From the NCBI GenBank assembly GCA_040877625.1, contig JBBDNK010000034.1, positions 124,001-188,000 of the forward strand: a stretch of 64,000 bases of DNA, given 5' to 3'. Position 1 is the first letter of the stretch; each line of letters starts with the position of its first letter. Shown here one piece after another: positions 45,561 to 52,254 of this stretch. The notes under the pieces were generated by a model. It saw nothing but the letters and a program-made list of their open reading frames with translations, did not search any database and was not told where the DNA came from. Both the position numbers and the translations under genes were made by a program. The stretch is from Methylonatrum sp040877625 (GTDB lineage Bacteria > Pseudomonadota > Gammaproteobacteria > Nitrococcales > Aquisalimonadaceae).

Positions 45561-46487
45561 TTGGCTGGTAGTCGGAAAAACTTTCGTGCGATAGACGGTA
45601 TCCTGTTGCTGGACAAGCCCGAAGGGCTGAGTTCCAACCAGGCGCTGCAACGGGTCAGGCGGCTGTATCAGGCACGTAAGGCCGGCCACACCGGGAGCCT
45701 GGACCCATTGGCAACCGGTCTCCTGCCGGTCTGCCTGGGCGAAGGCACGAAAATTTCCGGGTTTCTTCTCGATGCTGACAAGCGCTACCGCGTGCGCTGC
45801 CGGTTGGGTGTCACCACCACGACCGGCGACAGCGAAGGCGAAACCTTGCGGACGCGGCCGGTGCCGGCCGTTGATGGTGTGGCGCTGGAGCGTGCGATGG
45901 CGGCACTGCGCGGCCCGATCGATCAGGTGCCGCCCATGTATTCCGCTCTCAAGCATAACGGCGAGCGGCTCTACAAGCTCGCGCGGCAGGGTCTGGAAGT
46001 GGAGCGCAAGGCGCGGCCCGTCATTATTCATGCCTTTGACCTGATTGCGCGTGACGGCGAGGACCTGACCCTGGACGTGCATTGTTCCAAGGGAACCTAC
46101 GTGCGTACGTTGGTGGAGGATCTGGGTGAGCTGCTGGGGTGCGGAGGTCACGTAACCATGCTGAGGCGGACCGCCCTAGGGCCCTTCGAGCAACCCGCCA
46201 TGACCACGCTGGACAGCCTCGCGGAGCTGGCGGCTGCCGGAGGCCTGGCCGCATTGGACGACCGGCTGTTGCCGGTGGAGGCAGGCCTTTCCCGATGGCC
46301 GGATGTGCGCCTGCAGGAAGACGCCGCGCATTACATTCTCCAGGGGCAGGCGGTGCGTGTACCGGCGGCCCCGGATACCGGCATGGTCCGGCTGTTCGGG
46401 CCGGACAGGTTCCTGGGCATGGGAATCATGCTCGATGATGGTCGTGTAGCGCCGAAGCGATTGCTCCGGGAGCAGAAAAATCCCTGA
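45561..46487 (+). CDS. truB: tRNA pseudouridine(55) synthase TruB
   Basis: A 308-aa enzyme. The catalytic Asp48 lies in GHTGSLDPLATGLLPVCLG. Other motifs: GILLLDKPEGLSSNQALQRVR, YRVRCRLGVTTTTGDSEGE, VPPMYSALKHNGERLYKLAR and the C-terminal PUA-like region. It makes the T-loop pseudouridine in tRNAs. TTG 45561 is preceded by GAGG six bases upstream and gives a family-like N-terminus; the longer in-frame reading into rbfA is rejected. Confidence 0.95.
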   Translation: MAGSRKNFRAIDGILLLDKPEGLSSNQALQRVRRLYQARKAGHTGSLDPLATGLLPVCLGEGTKISGFLLDADKRYRVRCRLGVTTTTGDSEGETLRTRPVPAVDGVALERAMAALRGPIDQVPPMYSALKHNGERLYKLARQGLEVERKARPVIIHAFDLIARDGEDLTLDVHCSKGTYVRTLVEDLGELLGCGGHVTMLRRTALGPFEQPAMTTLDSLAELAAAGGLAALDDRLLPVEAGLSRWPDVRLQEDAAHYILQGQAVRVPAAPDTGMVRLFGPDRFLGMGIMLDDGRVAPKRLLREQKNP

Positions 46488-46640
46488 GCGCAGGCCAGCT
46501 TAGCTTGTCGGCGGAAGACGGCGCCGCTACAATATGCGCCCTTGCGTGGGTGTTCCGCGAATACACGTTGTCATAAGCGCGTGTAATTTGCGGTCCCCGC
46601 GAGCCCAATCAACTTTTGAATGGAATACCAGGAGCACTTG

Positions 46641-46910
46641 ATGTCTCTGAATGCGGAACAAAAAACCCAGATCGTGCAGGAGTACAAGCGGTCCGACAGT
46701 GACACGGGTTCTCCCGAGGTACAGGTCGCGCTGCTTACGAACCGTATCGCGCACCTGACCCAGCATTTTGCGGAGCATAAGCAGGATCACCATTCCCGTC
46801 GTGGTCTGCTCAAGCTCGTCAACCAGCGGCGCAAGCTGCTTGATTATCTCAAGCGCAAGGACCAGACCCGTTATCAGTCCGTGATCGAGCGTCTTGGTCT
46901 TCGCAAGTAA
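46641..46910 (+). CDS. rpsO: 30S ribosomal protein S15
   Basis: An 89-aa protein of standard length: MSLNAEQKTQIVQEYKRSDSDTGSPEVQVALLTNRIAHLTQHFAEHKQDHHSRRGLL...RRKLLDYLK. It binds the central domain of 16S rRNA. AGGAG precedes the ATG at 46641. Gene order rpsO-pnp is conserved across proteobacteria. Confidence 0.97.
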   Translation: MSLNAEQKTQIVQEYKRSDSDTGSPEVQVALLTNRIAHLTQHFAEHKQDHHSRRGLLKLVNQRRKLLDYLKRKDQTRYQSVIERLGLRK

Positions 46911-46913
46911 GGC

Positions 46914-46931
46914 GGTACGCAGGGGCGTACC
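46914..46931 (+). other. Hairpin in the rpsO-pnp interval
   Basis: GGTACGC (46914-46920), loop AGGG, GCGTACC (46925-46931). It lies just after rpsO and 36 bases before pnp, where in E. coli an RNase III-cut stem controls pnp. Here it is short, so the same role is only inferred. Confidence 0.5.
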
Positions 46932-46967
46932 GTCACATTCAGCAGGTGGTAGAGAGGAAAATCGCTA

Positions 46968-49061
46968 GTGAACCCTGTAACAAAGTCATTTCAGTACGGT
47001 GACCACACCGTCACCCTCGAGACCGGCGCAATCGCCCGTCAGGCAACCGGCGCGGTGCTGGTCAATATGTCCGATACCGTGGTGCTCTGTACCGTGGTCG
47101 GCAAGAAGGATGACGCCGGGCAGCGCGATTTCCTTCCCCTGACTGTCAATTATCAGGAACGCACCTATGCCGCGGGCAAGATTCCCGGCGGCTTCTTCAA
47201 GCGCGAGGGGCGACCTTCCGAAAAGGAAACCCTGACCTGCCGTCTGATCGACCGCCCCATCCGTCCGCTCTTTCCCAAAGGTTTCTACAACGAGGTGCAG
47301 GTGATCGCCACGGTGATCTCCATGAACCCGGATGTGGATCCGGATATCCCCGCGCTGATCGGCACGTCCGCGGCGCTCGCCGTTTCAGGCATTCCGTTTG
47401 ACGGTCCTATCGGTGCCGCTCGCGTCGGTTACAAGAATGGTGAATATCTGCTGAACCCTGGTTTCCAGGCGCTCGCGGATTCCGAGCTGGATCTGGTTGT
47501 CGCCGGCACGGCGCAAGCCGTGCTGATGGTGGAATCAGAGGCGAAGGAGCTGTCGGAAGAGGTCATGCTCGGCGCGGTGCTGTTCGGACATGAACAGATG
47601 CAGGTCGCCATCAATACGATCAACGAACTGGCGGCGGAAGCCGGCAAGCCGCGTTGGGACTGGCAGCCTCCTGCCGTTGATACCGCTCTTGCCGATGAGA
47701 TTGAAGCCGCTCTCGGTGCCGAATTGCGTAACGCCTATCAGGTGGCCGACAAGCAGGAGCGCACCAAGCTGGTCAACGCCCTGCGTGATCGCGCGGTAGA
47801 GCAGTTTGCCAGCGAGGACGTTGCCACCCGTATGTCGGGCGACGTGGTTGCTGCATTCAAGAGCGCCGAGAAAAAGATTGTCCGTGGCCGCATTCTGGCC
47901 GGCGAGCCGCGTATTGATGGCCGTGATACGAAAACCGTGCGGGCCATCGACATCAAGGTTAGTGCTCTGCCCCGAACCCATGGTTCCGCCATCTTTACGC
48001 GCGGCGAAACCCAGGCGGTAGTCGTCACCACCCTGGGTACCGGGCGCGATGCCCAGATTATCGACGCCATCGAGGGCGAGCGCAAAGAACCCTTCATGCT
48101 GCACTACAACTTCCCCCCGTATTGCGTGGGTGAAGCCGGTTTCATGGGTGGCCCCAAGCGGCGCGAGATCGGCCACGGCCGGTTGGCCAAGCGCGGCGTC
48201 CAGGCCGTGATGCCGAAGCCGGAGGATTGCCCTTACGTCATCCGTGTCGTCTCGGAAATCACGGAGTCGAACGGCTCCAGTTCCATGGCCTCGGTTTGCG
48301 GTACGTCGCTGGCGCTGATGGATGCCGGGGTGCCGATCAAGTCGCCGGTGGCCGGTATTGCCATGGGCCTGATCAAGGACGGCGAGGATTTCGCCGTGCT
48401 CACGGACATACTCGGAGACGAGGATCACCTTGGCGACATGGATTTCAAGGTGGCTGGTACCAACAGCGGCGTCACCGCGCTACAGATGGACATCAAGATC
48501 AACGGTATCACTCGCGAGATCATGGAGCGCGCGCTGGAACAGGCCCAGGCCGGTCGACTGCACATTCTGGGCGAGATGAACAAGGTCATCAGCGCGCCGC
48601 GCACGGACATGTCCGAGTACGCGCCACGCATGATCACCATCCGCATCGACCCGGAGAAAATCCGCGATGTTATCGGCAAGGGCGGTTCCACCATTCGTGC
48701 CCTGACCGAGGAAACCGGTGCCAGCATCGATATTCAGGATGACGGCACGGTGACCATTGCCTCCGTGGACAAGGCCGCCGGTGAGGAAGCCCGTCGCAGG
48801 GTGGAACTCATCACTGCCGACGTGGAGGTGGGGCATGTGTACGAGGGCCGTGTGGTCAAGCTGATGGATTTCGGTGCCTTCGTCAGCATTCTGCCCGGCA
48901 AGGACGGTCTGGTGCACATTTCGCAGATCTCCAATGAGCGTGTCGAGAATGTCGCCGACAAGCTCAAGGAGGGCGATGTGGTCAAGGTCAAGGTGCTGGA
49001 AGTCGACCGCCAGGGCCGTGTCCGGCTGAGCATGAAGGCAGTGGAAGAAGTCGACGCCTGA
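46968..49061 (+). CDS. pnp: Polynucleotide phosphorylase
   Basis: A 697-aa protein: two RNase PH-like domains (first with TYAAGKIPGGFFKREGRPSEKETLTCRLIDRPIRPLFPKGF, second with the catalytic region around GSAIFTRGETQAVVVTTLG and MDFKVAGTNSGVTALQMDIKI), a helical linker, then KH (IRIDPEKIRDVIGKGGSTIRALTEE) and S1 (GHVYEGRVVKLMDFGAFVSILPGKDGLVHISQI) domains. It degrades RNA 3' to 5' by phosphorolysis. GTG start at 46968 with GAGAGGAAA upstream. A strong terminator follows. Confidence 0.97.
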   Translation: MNPVTKSFQYGDHTVTLETGAIARQATGAVLVNMSDTVVLCTVVGKKDDAGQRDFLPLTVNYQERTYAAGKIPGGFFKREGRPSEKETLTCRLIDRPIRPLFPKGFYNEVQVIATVISMNPDVDPDIPALIGTSAALAVSGIPFDGPIGAARVGYKNGEYLLNPGFQALADSELDLVVAGTAQAVLMVESEAKELSEEVMLGAVLFGHEQMQVAINTINELAAEAGKPRWDWQPPAVDTALADEIEAALGAELRNAYQVADKQERTKLVNALRDRAVEQFASEDVATRMSGDVVAAFKSAEKKIVRGRILAGEPRIDGRDTKTVRAIDIKVSALPRTHGSAIFTRGETQAVVVTTLGTGRDAQIIDAIEGERKEPFMLHYNFPPYCVGEAGFMGGPKRREIGHGRLAKRGVQAVMPKPEDCPYVIRVVSEITESNGSSSMASVCGTSLALMDAGVPIKSPVAGIAMGLIKDGEDFAVLTDILGDEDHLGDMDFKVAGTNSGVTALQMDIKINGITREIMERALEQAQAGRLHILGEMNKVISAPRTDMSEYAPRMITIRIDPEKIRDVIGKGGSTIRALTEETGASIDIQDDGTVTIASVDKAAGEEARRRVELITADVEVGHVYEGRVVKLMDFGAFVSILPGKDGLVHISQISNERVENVADKLKEGDVVKVKVLEVDRQGRVRLSMKAVEEVDA

Positions 49062-49084
49062 TCGCTCCGCGCTTCATGAAATAC

Positions 49085-49111
49085 AAAACCCCCGCCCCGG
49101 CGGGGGTTTTT
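49085..49111 (+). terminator. Intrinsic terminator after pnp
   Basis: CCCCCGCC (49089-49096), CC, GGCGGGGG (49099-49106), preceded by AAAA and followed by TTTTT. A bidirectional-looking strong terminator ending the rimP-to-pnp cluster. Confidence 0.9.
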
Positions 49112-49311
49112 CGTTTGATCGCCGGCCTTGTCGCCGCTAATATCGAATTTGCTCCAGCGACAAATCCCCTGGCCAGGCGCCCTGTTTCCCGGGTTTGGCC
49201 GTTTACCATTCGATTTGTCTCCCGGCTCGATATGGACCAGATATCCTGCGTGCTCTGGAGTGTCGACGGCCTGTGTGCCGTATGTTCCTTCGAGTACTAG
49301 AGGTTGTGAAA

Positions 49312-49524
49312 ATGGCAGAGCGTGAATCCGGTACGGTAAAGTGGTTTGATGCGGGCAAGGGATACGGCTTCATAGCCAGGGAAAGTGGTGATGACGTATT
49401 CGTCCACTTCCGTGCCATACGCGGAGAAGGATACAGGTCACTGGAGGACGGCCAGCGGGTGGAATTTAATGTTGTTGAGGGGCAGAAGGGTCTGCAGGCC
49501 GACGATGTAGTCGTCGTGGAATAG
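49312..49524 (+). CDS. Cold-shock domain protein (CspA family)
   Basis: A 70-aa single cold-shock domain: SGTVKWFDAGKGYGFIARESGDDVFVHFRAI with RNP1 KGYGFI and RNP2 VFVHF, and GQRVEFNVVEGQKGLQADDVVVVE at the end. It is a single-stranded nucleic-acid chaperone. ATG 49312 follows GAGG; the in-frame reading upstream is untranslated leader. The 200-base 5' region after the pnp terminator has no other gene and may be a long cold-shock-type leader. A hairpin (AAGAGGC/GCCTCTT, 49551-49576) and a MITE lie downstream. Confidence 0.93.
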   Translation: MAERESGTVKWFDAGKGYGFIARESGDDVFVHFRAIRGEGYRSLEDGQRVEFNVVEGQKGLQADDVVVVE

Positions 49525-49550
49525 CCGTTTGTCTTTAACCCAACCCGCTA

Positions 49551-49576
49551 AAGAGGCCTCCCGTGCGAAGCCTCTT
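49551..49576 (+). terminator. Hairpin downstream of csp, interrupted by a MITE
   Basis: AAGAGGC (49551-49557) pairs with GCCTCTT (49570-49576). It is placed as the csp terminator, but the expected T-run is missing: the palindromic element begins three bases later, perhaps having inserted into the T-run. Confidence 0.5.
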
Positions 49577-49579
49577 CAG

Positions 49580-49641
49580 GGAGCCTCTGATCTATTCCCA
49601 TGGGGCTCCGCGGAGCCCCATGGGAATAGATCAGAGGCTCC
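49580..49641. mobile_element. Palindromic miniature element, complete copy 2
   Basis: 62 bases that form a perfect inverted repeat: 31-base arms 49580-49610 and 49611-49641, each beginning GGAGCCTCTGATCTATTC. Flanks are TCAG (49576-49579) and TTAG (49642-49645), close to a YTAR target duplication with one change. Its right end touches the TAA stop of the hydrolase gene (49642-49644). It has no coding capacity and would act as a very stable hairpin in RNA from either strand, possibly as a terminator substitute for the convergent csp and hydrolase genes. Confidence 0.78.
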
Positions 49642-50616
49642 TTAGCGGGTGCAAAACTCCAGAGTCTCTCGCAGGTGCCTGAGAATGCGTTCCTCCAGCC
49701 AGTACGTGGGCTGAAACGGGGAGTGTCCATGTACAAAGCCCACATGCCCTCCGTGTGAGCTCAGTTCCATATGAACGTTCGCTGGATAGTCGCCTGCATC
49801 CGGCAGCGTTTCCAGTGGTATGAAGGGATCATCCGCTGCATGCAACAGCAACGTTGGCCTCCCGATGCGGTTCAGGCGCGTTGCAGGAGAGCAGCGCTGG
49901 TAATAGTCGTCCGCATTCCGGAAGCCGTGCAGAGGTCCGGTAAGCCGGTCATCGAAATCCCAAAGCGTGCGGATAGCCCTTACATCTCCAATGTTCACGG
50001 CCAGCGGCCGGGTTGCGTGCTTGATTTCAACCAGCCGTTTCAGCCCGCGAACGATGTCCCACTGGTAAATACGTGACAGGCCCTGGTTGAGCCTGTGGGC
50101 GCAAGGCTCCAGGTGCAAGGGCGTCGAGACGGTGATGGCTGTGTCTACGTTTGCGTGGTCTCCATGCTCGGCCAGCCAGTTCAGGGTAATAATGCCGCCC
50201 ATGGAAAACCCCACCACCGCTGTTGATCTGCCAGGCAGACGGTTTTTGACATGGGTGACGGTCTGTTGCAGATCCCCGGTTTCACCGGCGTGGAAGAACC
50301 GTGGCAGCCGGTTAGGGATGCCGCCGGCGCCGCGAAACTGCATCACGACACCTTGCAGACCCGCCTGGTGCAGTTTGTGCAAAAGTCCAAGGATATAGCC
50401 GGACCGCGCACAGCCCCCAAGACCGTGCAGGAGTATCACCGCGGGGCCGGGGGCAGGCGGTCCCCAGGCCAGTTGAATGCAGTCACCGTCCGCGAGTTCC
50501 AGCGTCTCCATGTCCAGGGTCACCTGCGGTGGTCGCCGTATTACATGTGGCCAGAGTGTCTGGGCATGGCCGTTGCGTAGCCAGCGGGGAGGTCTGAATT
50601 CACTGCTGCGGATCAT
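49642..50616 (-). CDS. Alpha/beta-hydrolase, YheT-like
   Basis: A 324-aa protein beginning MIRSSEFRPPRWLRNGHAQTLWPH, the usual YheT-family opening. The oxyanion region is VILLHGLGGCARSGYILGL, the nucleophile serine lies in VVGFSMGGIITL, the acid Asp in LLHAADDPFIP and the His in SSHGGHVGFVHG. The natural substrate of this family is not established; carboxylesterase activity is likely. An in-frame TTG start 17 codons upstream (50667) is possible; neither start has a strong Shine-Dalgarno. The stop codon is the last three bases before a MITE copy. It is convergent with csp and divergent from the methyltransferase. Confidence 0.87.
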   Translation of the reverse strand: MIRSSEFRPPRWLRNGHAQTLWPHVIRRPPQVTLDMETLELADGDCIQLAWGPPAPGPAVILLHGLGGCARSGYILGLLHKLHQAGLQGVVMQFRGAGGIPNRLPRFFHAGETGDLQQTVTHVKNRLPGRSTAVVGFSMGGIITLNWLAEHGDHANVDTAITVSTPLHLEPCAHRLNQGLSRIYQWDIVRGLKRLVEIKHATRPLAVNIGDVRAIRTLWDFDDRLTGPLHGFRNADDYYQRCSPATRLNRIGRPTLLLHAADDPFIPLETLPDAGDYPANVHMELSSHGGHVGFVHGHSPFQPTYWLEERILRHLRETLEFCTR

Positions 50617-50714
50617 GAGGCGTATGCTGTTGCTGTTGATAACGGCTTCCAGAATACCAGTCGGCAATCAAACGTGCGGGTAGAGGATCCAGCACCTTCC
50701 TCCGGAGGTTTGGC

Positions 50715-51476
50715 ATGGCGTTCCAGGATCTGTTCTCCGGGCATGCCGGGGATTATGGAGACTATCGGCCGGGTTACCCGGACGCCTTGTTCGATATGCT
50801 CTGTACGCTGCCGAGGCAACTCGGGATCGCCTGGGACTGCGGCGCCGGTAGCGGCCAGGCCGCGCTTGCCCTGGCAGAGCGCCTTCCGTGGGTGATTGCC
50901 ACCGACGCAAGTTTACCCCAATTGAAGGCCATGCCGCGGGCAAACAAGGTAGCCCGTGCCGTATGCCTGGCCGAGGCTGTTCCATTGCCGGACCACAGCG
51001 TCGATCTCGTTACCGTGGCTCAGGCCCTGCACTGGTTTGGCCACGATGCCTTTCATGCCGAAGTCCACCGGGTGCTGCGGCCGGGCGGCGTTCTGGCCGC
51101 CTGGTGTTACGGGCTGACACGGATCAGTCCGGCGGTGGACGCCGTGGTGGATGAACTCTATGTGGACATCGTCGGCCCCTACTGGCCGCCCGAGCGCCGT
51201 CATATTGATGCCGGTTATACCACCTTGCCGTTCCCTTACCGGGCTGTTGCGCTACCTGGCCCGGTACCGCCCATGTCGGCGTACTGGAATTTGCAGGCAT
51301 TTGCTGGTTACCTTGGGACGTGGTCCGCAGTGCGCTTGTACCGGAATGCGCGTGGTAAAGACCCGCTGGATCAAATAAGTGACGCTCTGCGCGCGGCCTG
51401 GGGGCCGCCCGAGGAAGAAAGGATGGTGCATTGGCCGATGAACCTGCTAGCCGGGACGGTGGAATTCGTCGCCTGA
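50715..51476 (+). CDS. Class I SAM-dependent methyltransferase
   Basis: A 253-aa protein. Motif I AWDCGAGSGQAALALAE (about 40-56), an acidic residue in VIATDASLPQL, and VDLVTVAQALHWFGHDAFHAEVHRVLRPGGVLAAW mark a Methyltransf_11-type fold. The N-terminus FQDLFSGHAGDYGDYRPGYPDAL and the W-rich C-terminal half fit the family annotated near trans-aconitate or small-molecule methyltransferases. No substrate can be named. It starts 48 bases before the hydrolase minimal divergent interval ends, so both genes share a short promoter region. Confidence 0.85.
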   Translation: MAFQDLFSGHAGDYGDYRPGYPDALFDMLCTLPRQLGIAWDCGAGSGQAALALAERLPWVIATDASLPQLKAMPRANKVARAVCLAEAVPLPDHSVDLVTVAQALHWFGHDAFHAEVHRVLRPGGVLAAWCYGLTRISPAVDAVVDELYVDIVGPYWPPERRHIDAGYTTLPFPYRAVALPGPVPPMSAYWNLQAFAGYLGTWSAVRLYRNARGKDPLDQISDALRAAWGPPEEERMVHWPMNLLAGTVEFVA

Positions 51477-51525
51477 GCGTTCACGCAGCACCGCACCTGA
51501 CCGTCAACGTACGAAGGAGAATGGC

Positions 51526-52206
51526 ATGGCCATCATGTCCGGTATCCGCGCCTGTGTGTTCGATGCATACGGCACGCTATTCGATGTGCATTCCGCCGTT
51601 CAGCGCCATCGAAGTCGGCTGGGTTCCAGGGCGGACAGTGTCTCGGCGCAGTGGCGCACAAAACAACTGGAGTACACCTGGCTGCGCAGCCTCATGGGCC
51701 GCTACACGGGGTTTGATCAAGTGACGGCCGAGGCGCTCGATTTCGTGCTGGACGCCAATGAAGTCAACAACCCTGAGCTCAGAGCGGACCTGCTCGAGGC
51801 CTACCGGGTGCTGGACTGTTACCCGGAAGTGCCGACGGTGCTGGCCGCGTTGCGCAGTGCGGGCATGAAAGTCGCGATTCTCTCCAACGGTACGTCGGCG
51901 ACACTGGAAACCGCCGCGGAAAGCGCCGGCCTTCGCGACAGTCTCGATCAGATCCTGTCCGTGGATGCTCTGGCAGTCTACAAACCCGATCCGCGCGTCT
52001 ATCAGCTTGCCGTAGACAGCCTCGGCGTGCCGCGGGAATCAATTTTGTTTCATTCTTCCAACGGCTGGGATGCCGCCGGCGCCGCCACCTTCGGATTTCG
52101 CGTCGCCTGGATCAACCGTAGCGGACAGCCTCGGGAAAGGCTGCCGGATGCCCCCACGGTGGAGTTGACGAGCCTCGAATCGGTTCCGGAACTCGTAGGG
52201 ATTTAA
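51526..52206 (+). CDS. Haloacid dehalogenase, type II (HAD superfamily)
   Basis: A 226-aa protein. Nucleophile Asp13 in CVFDAYGTLFDVHSAV, WRTKQLEYTWLRSLMGRY in the cap, the serine/asparagine motif in ILSNGTSATLETAA, lysine in VYKPDPRVYQLA, and SSNGWDAAGAATFGFRVAWINR at motif IV. These match L-2-haloacid dehalogenases, which hydrolyse 2-halo acids to 2-hydroxy acids; a general phosphatase role cannot be excluded. AAGGAG precedes the ATG by six bases. It follows the methyltransferase by 49 bases. After its TAA stop, ATCTATTCACACGG weakly resembles the MITE arm. Confidence 0.88.
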   Translation: MAIMSGIRACVFDAYGTLFDVHSAVQRHRSRLGSRADSVSAQWRTKQLEYTWLRSLMGRYTGFDQVTAEALDFVLDANEVNNPELRADLLEAYRVLDCYPEVPTVLAALRSAGMKVAILSNGTSATLETAAESAGLRDSLDQILSVDALAVYKPDPRVYQLAVDSLGVPRESILFHSSNGWDAAGAATFGFRVAWINRSGQPRERLPDAPTVELTSLESVPELVGI

Positions 52207-52254
52207 ATCTATTCACACGGCCGCACGCGTGGTAGTCCGTGCCGGTCGCTGGGC

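Noticed and set aside
52207..52228. Possible fifth copy of the palindromic element after the HAD gene
   Set aside because: ATCTATTCACACGG follows the TAA stop and resembles the arm interior, but the first ten bases of the arm are missing and no facing arm exists; too weak to list.
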